NCBI GenBank assembly: GCA_937905915.1
Contig: CALCVR010000161.1
Location: 1 to 5,215, forward strand
DNA: 5,215 nt
Source: an uncultured Eubacteriaceae bacterium
GTDB taxonomy: Bacteria > Bacillota > Clostridia > Oscillospirales > Acutalibacteraceae
Direction of reading: 5' to 3'
The notes beneath the pieces are model-generated. The model was given only the letters and a program-made list of their open reading frames with translations. It made no database searches and was not told the DNA's origin. A program made the position numbers and the translations under genes. This document shows, in pieces, positions 1 to 5,208 of this stretch; position 1 is the first letter of the stretch; each line of letters begins with the position of its first letter.

Positions 1-1
1 C

Positions 2-586
2 AATACGGTGGGCGGCAGTATGTTCGGCGTCCAGTGTAAGATTGTGGATCCTGAAACCGGTGAAGATCTGCCCGACAATGTGGACGGTGAATTTGTGGCC
101 AAAGGATACAATATCATGAAGGGATACTACAAAATGCCCGAAGCCACTGCCGCCGCCATTGATGAAGACGGTTGGCTGCACACCGGCGATTTGGCTCGTA
201 GGGACGAAAACGGCAATTACAAAATCACCGGCCGTATTAAGGATATGATTATCCGCGGCGGTGAGAACATCTATCCCAAGGAGATCGAGGACTTTATTTA
301 CACCCATCCCAAGGTGTCGGATGGGCAGGTCATCGGCGTGCCGGATAAACAATACGGCGAGGAAATCATGGCGTGTGTGGTACTCAAGCCCGGTGAAACC
401 ATGACCCAGGAGGAATTGAAGGAATTCGTAGCCACCCATATGGCCAAGCATAAAACACCCCGGTATGTGGATTTTGTAGACGGCTTCCCCATGAACGCCG
501 CCGGTAAAATCCTAAAGTACAAGATGCGGGAGGAAGCGGTGAAGAAACTGAATCTTCAGGCCGACAATAGCATCGAAACAGCATAA
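2..586 (+). CDS. Acyl-CoA synthetase / AMP-binding enzyme, C-terminal part (5' end outside window)
   Basis: This is the C-terminal end of an ANL-superfamily adenylating enzyme, most like medium/long-chain fatty acyl-CoA ligases. These activate a carboxylic acid with ATP to an acyl-AMP and pass it to CoA in the cytoplasm. The frame is open from the first bases, so the start and roughly the first 350 residues of a usual 540-560-residue protein are missing. Counting from the GTG codon at position 8, I see the A7-type motif GWLHTGDLA (55-63), which binds the AMP ribose. The A8 hinge GRIKDMIIRGGENIYP (75-90) follows, with hinge Lys78, then the C-terminal lid with PMNAAGKILKYKMRE (161-175), where Lys167 is the expected adenylation lysine. 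All key residues are present, so this part looks functional. The acyl substrate cannot be told, because the binding pocket lies in the missing part. One small oddity is Gly106 in VSDGQVIGVPD, where family members usually have a larger residue. A terminator follows 24 bases after the stop. Confidence 0.93.
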   Translation, partial: NTVGGSMFGVQCKIVDPETGEDLPDNVDGEFVAKGYNIMKGYYKMPEATAAAIDEDGWLHTGDLARRDENGNYKITGRIKDMIIRGGENIYPKEIEDFIYTHPKVSDGQVIGVPDKQYGEEIMACVVLKPGETMTQEELKEFVATHMAKHKTPRYVDFVDGFPMNAAGKILKYKMREEAVKKLNLQADNSIETA

Positions 587-609
587 ACTTTGTTTTTCAT
601 TCCTATTAT

Positions 610-647
610 TAAGGCGGATGTGTAAATGCATCCGCCTTATGGTTTTT
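610..647 (+). terminator. Rho-independent terminator of the acyl-CoA synthetase gene
   Basis: TAAGGCGGATG (610-620) pairs perfectly with CATCCGCCTTA (629-639), an 11-bp GC-rich stem with an 8-base loop. A T5 run follows at 643-647. It lies 23 bases beyond the TAA stop, which makes it the likely transcript end and isolates the next gene from read-through. Confidence 0.9.
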
Positions 648-653
648 AAACTA

Positions 654-720
654 TTTATTTGCACTAAAATATAACAGTTTATTTGCACGTGATTGTACAA
701 CTTTCTTTATTCTGTGCAAA
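654..720. repeat. Three TTTGCAC words upstream of the SUFU-gene promoter
   Basis: An 11-base direct repeat TTTATTTGCAC occurs at 654-664 and 678-688, 24 bases apart. The inverse, GTGCAAA, is at 714-720, so the second and third copies form a 7-bp inverted repeat with 25 bases between. A perfect palindrome TTGTACAA (693-700) sits between them. The inverted copy ends 5 bases before the proposed -35 element, a position that suits an activator or repressor site. No known regulator motif is recognised; this could be chance in AT-rich DNA. Confidence 0.45.
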
Positions 721-725
721 ATCGT

Positions 726-754
726 TCGACTTTCTTCTCTTGTCATGATAGAAT
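726..754 (+). promoter_or_regulatory. Predicted sigma-A promoter with extended -10, for the SUFU gene
   Basis: TCGACT (726-731, 4 of 6 matches to TTGACA) is followed after 17 bases by TAGAAT (749-754, 5 of 6 matches to TATAAT). A TG at 746-747 one base before the -10 gives the extended -10 form TGATAGAAT. Transcription would start near 761, giving a leader of about 195 bases before the SUFU-gene ATG. Confidence 0.6.
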
Positions 755-779
755 AGAGGTATTGAGGAGAATAAATGAT

Positions 780-935
780 ATGGGAAAAATTGCGGCCTCT
801 TTTCTAAAACAAAATAAGAAACCATTGAACCGACGGATTGTTGTACCTTGCCGTGTTCTGCATCACTGTGATAAAGAAAAATGCAGGATGGATGCAGGGC
901 TTTTTTATTATAAACCAAACAGGAAAGTACCCTAA
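780..935 (+). CDS. Possible small ORF, 51 residues, unrecognised
   Basis: This ORF starts at ATG 780, with GAGGAG (764-769) ten bases upstream, and ends at TAA 933-935, 20 bases before the SUFU-gene start. The peptide is basic, starts MGKIAASFLKQNKKP, and has three cysteines (PCRVLHHCDKEKC). It has no membrane segment, signal peptide or domain that I recognise. The same ribosome binding site is better spaced (5 bases) for the overlapping ATG at 775, which gives only a 10-codon peptide ending at 807. The frame runs through the hairpin at 855-906, so it may be a leader peptide, a real small protein, or merely open by chance. I consider it weakly supported. Confidence 0.2.
   Translation: MGKIAASFLKQNKKPLNRRIVVPCRVLHHCDKEKCRMDAGLFYYKPNRKVP
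855..906 (+). terminator. Terminator-like hairpin in the SUFU-gene leader (possible attenuator)
   Basis: GTTCTGCATC (855-864) pairs with GATGCAGGGC (891-900) over 10 bp including two G-U pairs, with a 26-base loop, and T6 follows directly at 901-906. The 3' arm is duplicated: ATGCAGG occurs at 881-887 and again at 892-898. The 5' arm can therefore instead pair with 881-889, a hairpin that ends 11 bases short of the T-run and would not terminate. This gives two mutually exclusive folds, as in attenuators. It lies between the only good promoter and the SUFU gene. The large loop makes termination efficiency uncertain. Confidence 0.4.
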
Positions 936-955
936 GAAAAACGGAGGAATATACC

Positions 956-2401
956 ATGGATCAAACCCAACGTCAAGCGCTTCTGGACCAGCTGGATATC
1001 TGGCACCAGGAGGATGAATTTCAAAAAATCATCGATGCCGTAGAGGCTCTCCCACCACAAGAGCAGGATTACGAACTGGTCGGTTTGCTGGCAAGAGCCT
1101 ATGAAAATAAGGCCGAATATGGAGAGAAAGAGCCTTTGGAACATGCCATTCAATTGCTCCTAAGCACTGCCAAGGAAGGATTGCAGGATCCTGATTGGCA
1201 TTTTCGCATGGGTTATGCTCTTTATTATTTGGATCGGGAAGCAGAGGCTATTCCTCATTTTCAAGCGGTATTAAAGCTTATTCCCGACGATCCGATCGCT
1301 CAGGAATTCTGGAGTGACGCCAGGGAGTTTTTGGAGAAATGCATCAAAGAGGCACAGGACAAAGCGCCTACTGAATGGTATTCCAAGGAAGACTTGGAAG
1401 TTGTAGAGTCCCACATTGGCCAGTACTTTGGCAAGTATGATAATGTGTTGCATGAACTCTATTCTCCTGACGTCCACGTAGATATCTGCGTGATCAATCC
1501 CACTCCCCAGCGCAATTACTACACCTTGGTCACGATGGGAATGGGCGCCCATCGGATGAATGTTCCTAAGGAATTAAAAACCGATAAATTTGATCGGGCC
1601 GAAATGATGATCTGTCTCCCTCCAGACTGGAAAATCGGAGACAGCGATGAAACTTGGTATTGGCCTTTGCGTTGGCTCAAAGTGATGGCCCGTTTGCCCG
1701 GCAAAGAAAATTCCTGGTTGGGATGGGGCCATAGCGTGGCCAATCCTGGGGAAGTCCCATTTGCGGAGAATACAAAGATGTGTGGCATGATGCTTTTATC
1801 CCCTGGCGGATTCCCAAAAGAGGCTGCCTGCTGCACTCTGCCCGACGGAGACAAAGTTCATTTCTATCAACTGATCCCCCTTTATCGGGAAGAGATGGAT
1901 TATAAACTGCGTACCAGCCCGAACCATCTTTTGCAGCGCTTCCAGGACACTTTAAAGTCCACCGATTTAACCCCCATACGGCTTGACCGTCCCAATGTAT
2001 GCCTGGAGGATGCCAAAGATTTTCGTATCAAACAGGAGGATATCCGTCCCCTTCTTGGCAATTGGCAGGGAGTAGAGGGATGTCTTGCCACCGACCGCAT
2101 CTTAGTGGATGGAGAAAAAGTTGGGTATTGCTATCGGGAAAAGCCCAATCCTGCCGATGTGAATTGGGATAGTGGTTGGAGGTTTACGGCTGGCGACGAA
2201 GATGAGGACTATATGAGCAATACAAAAAATTCCGGCATCTATCATCTTAACACCATCTGCAACTACGATCCTGAGATTATCCCCCTTCTGCAAGCTCCTT
2301 ACGGTATGGCCTTCCGCCGGGGCGAAAACGGTTTGTTCCGTCCTGTTGCCATGAAAAAACAACCGGAGGAAACCAAAGCTCAAACAAACAAAGAGGAATA
2401 A
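956..2401 (+). CDS. TPR-SUFU-DUF2185/Imm33 fusion, candidate polyimmunity protein
   Basis: This 481-residue soluble protein has no signal peptide or membrane segment. The N-terminal helical part (about 1-135) contains a good TPR unit at 81-115 (WHFRMGYALYYLDREAEA, then PHFQAVLKLIP). Residues about 147-338 match the suppressor-of-fused (SUFU) family, with YFGKYDNVLHELYSPDVHVD, NPTPQRNYYTLVTMGM, MNVP, RAEMMICLPPDW, WPLRWLKVMARLP and WLGWGHSV. Residues about 373-465 match DUF2185, also known as Imm33, with CLATDRILVDG, VGYCYREKP, DSGWRFTAGDEDEDYMSN, LNTICNYDPEIIPLL and a final G-AFRR segment. A charged tail ends the protein. Bacterial SUFU and DUF2185 domains are predicted immunity modules of polymorphic toxin systems, so I infer that it binds and neutralises toxins in the cytoplasm, with TPRs aiding protein contact. 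No toxin lies in the window. The start is supported by GGAGG (943-947) eight bases upstream. Function is inferred from domains only; a general housekeeping scaffold remains possible. Confidence 0.9.
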   Translation: MDQTQRQALLDQLDIWHQEDEFQKIIDAVEALPPQEQDYELVGLLARAYENKAEYGEKEPLEHAIQLLLSTAKEGLQDPDWHFRMGYALYYLDREAEAIPHFQAVLKLIPDDPIAQEFWSDAREFLEKCIKEAQDKAPTEWYSKEDLEVVESHIGQYFGKYDNVLHELYSPDVHVDICVINPTPQRNYYTLVTMGMGAHRMNVPKELKTDKFDRAEMMICLPPDWKIGDSDETWYWPLRWLKVMARLPGKENSWLGWGHSVANPGEVPFAENTKMCGMMLLSPGGFPKEAACCTLPDGDKVHFYQLIPLYREEMDYKLRTSPNHLLQRFQDTLKSTDLTPIRLDRPNVCLEDAKDFRIKQEDIRPLLGNWQGVEGCLATDRILVDGEKVGYCYREKPNPADVNWDSGWRFTAGDEDEDYMSNTKNSGIYHLNTICNYDPEIIPLLQAPYGMAFRRGENGLFRPVAMKKQPEETKAQTNKEE

Positions 2402-2438
2402 AAAGGATGCCGGGAGATTATTTCCCGGCATCCTTTTT
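2400..2438. terminator. Bidirectional rho-independent terminator between convergent genes
   Basis: The stem AAAAAGGATGCCGGGA (2400-2415) pairs with TCCCGGCATCCTTTTT (2423-2438), 16 perfect bp with a loop of at most 7 bases. The flanking A and T runs make it work on both strands. The plus-strand stem starts at the last bases of the SUFU-family stop codon. The minus-strand FliB-like gene reads into the hairpin: its last codons are in the stem and its TAA (2420-2418) is in the loop. Confidence 0.93.
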
Positions 2439-3578
2439 CCTTTCTGCTGGAAACAAACTGGCTACCATGGACATTAGATGTCTAGGATCCGCCCAATCTT
2501 CCTCCCATATGGCCTCCATTAATCCTATGACATTATCGGCATCATATTCCACCTGTTTGGAATAATTCTTCGCCAGTTCAATTTGATCGTTGATGGAAAA
2601 CTGTTTGGTATCCTGCCAATGCTTGAGCGCCATCAGTCTTATGGTGAGGCATCCTACCACGGCAAAACCTATTTTAGATAACACATCTCCATCGTAAGCT
2701 CCTTTGAGAAGGTAGCGGTACAAAAAATAAACCGCCAGATGTTCCATTTCATGTTCTCTATGGGTTGTGTCATGCCAAAAATCATAGCTCCTAGACAAAA
2801 GCCCGGGGATTTCCTTCTCTAATCGATCCATATCCCGAGGCCACGATTCATCCAAAGGATTCTGCACTTTTAGAAAATACAGCATCTTTTTGAAGTTTTC
2901 TACTGTGGAACACATTATGGACTGGTATCGTCCTTCCATTGTTTGGAGGTACTGATTGGAATGATACCGATCCAAAAATTTTTTCAAGCCGTCCTCATCC
3001 TGTTGATCCAGGAAAAGCTGTGCGGTATGAGCCAGTTCGATCAACATACAAAGCCGGGTCCTAAGAGAAAGATCTCGATCCTGTATAACAGAAAAAGCCG
3101 TACTTCGGATGTGAAATACTGTCTGGAAAAGCCATTTTTCTGGCCCATCGTCATCAGGCAGTTCGGAAATGTCGGCCTGCACAAAAGAAATAGGATCTTG
3201 TTGGGTAAACATGAGTTTCCCTACCGCTTCACAGCAGAGCCCTAATCCGCTTTCTTTATAATCGCCAAACCATTCGTGAAACCGCGGGTGTTGGCGGCAT
3301 ATCTCGCATAGGCCCTCTTCCCCCAAAGCACATTGAATGTCACAGAGATTCCGCCTGTTGAGAAAATAACAGCGTTCCTCTTCCTTTAATTTAAAATGAG
3401 GGGGGTCCTCCCACTGGACGCCTTCTTTGAGTTTTTCATCCAACTCTCCTCTCATGGATCGATAACGAGCGGCGGAGATCGGATCGATGTCGATTTCCCA
3501 GCCGATACAGCAATTATCTTGACATTCCGACCCGACACAACGAAACGCCTTGTAATAATTAGGATAGGTTACACGCAT
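2418..3578 (-). CDS. fliB: FliB-like protein (flagellin lysine-N-methylase family)
   Basis: This 386-residue cytoplasmic protein belongs to the family annotated after Salmonella FliB, which N-methylates lysines of flagellin. The N-terminal half is cysteine-rich: C14, C19, C23, C24 (FRCVGSECQDNCCIGWEIDID), C70, C79, C83, C91, C94 (CEICRQHPRF) and C115-C116 (GLGLCCEAVGKL). This pattern suggests a bound metal or iron-sulphur cluster. The C-terminal half is helical, with the family's EHLAVYFLYRYLLKGAYDGD segment and SINDQIELAKNYSKQVEYD. I chose ATG 3578 because family proteins begin a few residues before the YPNYYKAFRC segment. A TTG at 3584, two codons earlier, is closer to the ribosome binding site and is the alternative. 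The gene follows recQ by 16 bases (from the HRDC-frame stop), so the two are probably co-transcribed. No flagellar gene is in view, and this family is widespread in Clostridia, so the substrate may not be flagellin. Family call good, function uncertain. Confidence 0.85.
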   Translation of the reverse strand: MRVTYPNYYKAFRCVGSECQDNCCIGWEIDIDPISAARYRSMRGELDEKLKEGVQWEDPPHFKLKEEERCYFLNRRNLCDIQCALGEEGLCEICRQHPRFHEWFGDYKESGLGLCCEAVGKLMFTQQDPISFVQADISELPDDDGPEKWLFQTVFHIRSTAFSVIQDRDLSLRTRLCMLIELAHTAQLFLDQQDEDGLKKFLDRYHSNQYLQTMEGRYQSIMCSTVENFKKMLYFLKVQNPLDESWPRDMDRLEKEIPGLLSRSYDFWHDTTHREHEMEHLAVYFLYRYLLKGAYDGDVLSKIGFAVVGCLTIRLMALKHWQDTKQFSINDQIELAKNYSKQVEYDADNVIGLMEAIWEEDWADPRHLMSMVASLFPAERKKDAGK

Positions 3579-5137
3579 ACCCAACCATCCCTCCCTATCC
3601 TTTGTATGCTTTGAAAAGAGGTAAAAAGTATTTGCTGTACTGCTGGCATTTTCTTTCCCCTACACCCGGAACTTGTAAAAATTGCTGTTCTGTGGTGGGA
3701 AGAATGGCGCACATCTGCCGCAACGTGGCATCGGTAAATACCACAAATGCCGGTACCCCCGCCCGACGTGCCAAATCCAGACGCAATTTTTTGAGTGTCT
3801 GCCACAGTTCCGGATCCAGGTCCTTTTCCTCCACTTGAATCCTTTTTTTCTTTGGCCGCTTCAATGGCCGCTACGTTTGCCTTTTCTTGACCGGGAAGGC
3901 ATATCGAACAGTTTCCACAAGGGTCTTTCTGCCGCTGCCCAAAATAACGCAGCATTTCTCCCCTAAGGCAGTATTTGCTGTGACAATAAAAGGTCATCTG
4001 CTTAAGCCTCTCCCGTTGGCGCTGACGCAATGCTTCCAACTCCTCTTCCTCTATGCCGGGTTTTGGAATGCTGTTGTCAATTAAGAAATTGCCTGTCCGC
4101 ACATCCGAAGGACTATAAAGCAGAATACAATCGGCCGGTTGTCCGTCCCGCCCTGCCCGGCCGGCCTCTTGATAATAGCTTTCCAAATCCAATGGCATGT
4201 TGTAATGCACCACAAATCCTACATTGGATTTGTCGATTCCCATGCCAAAGGCATTGGTGGCCACCATAACGCGCACCTTATCAAATAAAAAATCATCTTG
4301 GTTATGTTGTCTTACGGAATCCTCCAGCCCAGCGTGATACCTGGCGGCAGAGATTCCCATATCGGTCAACTGCGTATAAACTTTGTCCACCTTTTTCCGT
4401 GTAGAACAGTACACGATACCGCATCGATCAGGATGCCCGTCCAAATAGACCTTTAGCGCCGGCATCTTATCACGATCCCGCAGACGCTGCACCTCAAAAT
4501 AAAGGTTCGGACGGTCGAATCCTGTGATGATTTCCAGCGGTTCCTTTAAGCTTAACATTTGCAAAATATCCCTGCGAACATGGGCTGTGGCCGTCGCTGT
4601 AAAAGCTCCTACCGGCGGCCGTTTAGGAAGTTCCCCAATAAATTCCCGGATTTGAAGATAACTGGGCCGGAAGTCCTGCCCCCACTGAGAAACGCAATGG
4701 GCCTCATCCACGCATAAAAGCGAGATGGGCACGCTATGGGCAAACCGCAGGAATCCCTGTGTCAACAATCTTTCAGGAGCCACATAGATAATTTTATACA
4801 TTCCTTGACAAGCATTATAAAGCGCTTTTCTGCATTGGCCTTCGGTAAGGGAGGAATTAATGTAGGCTGCTCTTACTCCCATTTGGATCAGAGCCTGAAC
4901 CTGATCCTTCATCAGGCTGATGAGAGGGGACACCACAATGGTGACGCCGGACAAAATCAACGCCGGCAGTTGATAGCAGATGGATTTCCCGGCTCCGGTG
5001 GGCATAACCGCTAAAACGTCACCTTGTCCCAATAGATGGTCGACAATGGCCTCTTGTCCAGGTCGGAAGCTGTCGTATCCAAAGATTTGTTTTAATGTAT
5101 CGTATTTTTGTTCCGCAAGAGCCGGAGATAAGGTCAT
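3569..5137 (-). CDS. recQ: RecQ-family ATP-dependent DNA helicase, frameshifted before the HRDC domain
   Basis: RecQ unwinds DNA 3' to 5' in recombination and replication-fork repair. The first about 431 residues are a complete helicase: motif 0 FGYDSFRPGQ (19-28), Walker A MPTGAGKS (45-52), DEAH box (144-147), the RecQ aromatic loop SQWGQDFRPSY (150-160), motif III FTATAT (179-184), motif V VATNAFGMGIDKSN (292-305) and motif VI QEAGRAGRDG (323-332). A zinc site has C390, C407, C410 and C413. After residue 431 the frame runs 90 more codons to TAA 3571-3569, but this Gly/Ser-rich stretch resembles no RecQ. The expected HRDC domain continues in the +1 frame (3864-3595). Removing one base from the A7 run at 3843-3849 would give one protein of 513 residues ending at 3595. 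Even then the winged-helix domain of E. coli RecQ (about 609 residues) is absent. The start is ATG 5137, with TGAGGA seven bases upstream. It could be a sequencing error, a mutation or slippage. Confidence 0.92.
   Translation of the reverse strand: MTLSPALAEQKYDTLKQIFGYDSFRPGQEAIVDHLLGQGDVLAVMPTGAGKSICYQLPALILSGVTIVVSPLISLMKDQVQALIQMGVRAAYINSSLTEGQCRKALYNACQGMYKIIYVAPERLLTQGFLRFAHSVPISLLCVDEAHCVSQWGQDFRPSYLQIREFIGELPKRPPVGAFTATATAHVRRDILQMLSLKEPLEIITGFDRPNLYFEVQRLRDRDKMPALKVYLDGHPDRCGIVYCSTRKKVDKVYTQLTDMGISAARYHAGLEDSVRQHNQDDFLFDKVRVMVATNAFGMGIDKSNVGFVVHYNMPLDLESYYQEAGRAGRDGQPADCILLYSPSDVRTGNFLIDNSIPKPGIEEEELEALRQRQRERLKQMTFYCHSKYCLRGEMLRYFGQRQKDPCGNCSICLPGQEKANVAAIEAAKEKKDSSGGKGPGSGTVADTQKIASGFGTSGGGTGICGIYRCHVAADVRHSSHHRTAIFTSSGCRGKKMPAVQQILFTSFQSIQRIGRDGWVCV
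3589..3595 (-). promoter_or_regulatory. Ribosome binding site of the FliB-like gene, overlapping the HRDC-frame stop
   Basis: GGGAGGG (read 3595 to 3589 on the minus strand) begins at the last base of the TAG stop (3597-3595) of the HRDC frame. It is 10 bases before ATG 3578 and 4 bases before TTG 3584. An ATG at 3588-3586 directly abuts it but is in a different frame. The tight packing suggests translational coupling between recQ and the FliB-like gene. Confidence 0.65.
3595..3864 (-). pseudogene. recQ: HRDC domain of RecQ in the shifted (+1) frame
   Basis: This 89-codon frame encodes a typical HRDC domain: DLDPELWQTLKKLRLDLARR, GVPAFVVFTDATLRQMCAILPT, then FLQVPGVGERKCQQYSKYFLPLF with the helix-hairpin-like PGVGERK. 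HRDC domains help RecQ helicases hold structured DNA. It is the missing C-terminus of the upstream helicase and not an independent gene. Its only start is a TTG at 3864-3862, without a convincing ribosome binding site, and a TAG (3873-3871) closes the frame just upstream. The amino-acid pattern is well kept, which argues against long-standing decay. It ends with TAG 3597-3595. Confidence 0.85.
3843..3849 (-). other. A7 homopolymer at the recQ frame break
   Basis: On the coding strand the sequence reads GCC AAA GAA AAA AAG GAT in the helicase frame, with seven A in a row. The switch from helicase frame to HRDC frame must fall between the TAG at 3873-3871 (which closes the HRDC frame) and the start of HRDC similarity near 3826. 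This run is the most indel-prone spot in that interval. One A fewer restores a single reading frame. Confidence 0.8.
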
Positions 5138-5162
5138 TCATTTTTCCTCATTTCACCAATCA

Positions 5163-5191
5163 ATTATAAATCTATTTTTATTGTACTGCAA
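5163..5191 (-). promoter_or_regulatory. Predicted sigma-A promoter of recQ
   Basis: On the minus strand TTGCAG (5191-5186) is followed after 17 bases by a perfect TATAAT (5168-5163). Transcription would begin near 5156, giving a leader of about 19 bases that contains the ribosome binding site TGAGGA (5150-5145). Confidence 0.7.
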
Positions 5192-5208
5192 AACCCTTTT
5201 GCTGTACA
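5182..5208. repeat. 27-bp inverted repeat over the recQ -35 element (operator-like)
   Basis: On the plus strand TGTACTGCAAAA (5182-5193) and TTTTGCTGTACA (5197-5208) are inverted copies of each other with one mismatched centre position (T opposite T) and a CCC spacer. The dyad covers the -35 hexamer of the recQ promoter completely. No T-run follows on either side, so it is not a terminator. A repressor site is the natural reading, but I do not recognise the binding protein. Confidence 0.55.

Larger units (their letters stand above)
587..955. other. Intergenic regulatory region, 369 bases
   Basis: No recognised protein is encoded here. In order it holds the terminator of the acyl-CoA synthetase gene (610-647), three TTTGCAC words (two direct, one inverted, 658-720), and an extended -10 promoter (726-754). 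After these come a Shine-Dalgarno-like GAGGAG (764-769) before two overlapping ATG codons, a terminator-like hairpin with T6 (855-906), and finally the ribosome binding site GGAGG (943-947) of the SUFU gene. The presumed leader of the SUFU gene is about 195 bases, long for a plain 5' UTR. Base composition is more AT-rich than in the flanking genes. Confidence 0.7.

Noticed and set aside
909..914. TATAAA as a -10 element for a second SUFU-gene promoter after the leader hairpin
   Set aside because: No -35-like hexamer lies at 16-18 bases upstream (the region reads GGATGG), and no extended -10 TG is present.
679..957. 92-codon minus-strand frame in the intergenic region
   Set aside because: It runs against the promoter, leader hairpin and ribosome binding site of the plus-strand SUFU gene, its translation is unlike any known protein, and no ribosome binding site supports it.
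1519..1854. 111-codon minus-strand frame inside the SUFU gene
   Set aside because: It lies wholly opposite well-conserved SUFU domain sequence and has no recognisable features; it is a shadow of the coding frame.
2102..2431. 109-codon minus-strand frame opposite the DUF2185 domain
   Set aside because: It is opposite conserved DUF2185 sequence and starts within the terminator hairpin, and the protein has no family resemblance.
3843..3849. Programmed -1 ribosomal frameshift at the A7 run
   Set aside because: A -1 shift would enter the wrong frame. Joining helicase to HRDC needs a +1 change (or loss of one A), so only +1 shifting, transcript slippage or an indel fit.
3682..3966. 94-codon plus-strand frame opposite the recQ C-terminal region
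   Set aside because: It has no ribosome binding site or homology that I can see, and the opposite strand encodes HRDC and the zinc-site linker.
5182..5208. The dyad as a terminator of a gene entering from the right or left edge
   Set aside because: Neither strand has a T-run after the stem, and the stem is interrupted and AT-rich; overlap with the recQ -35 box fits an operator better.
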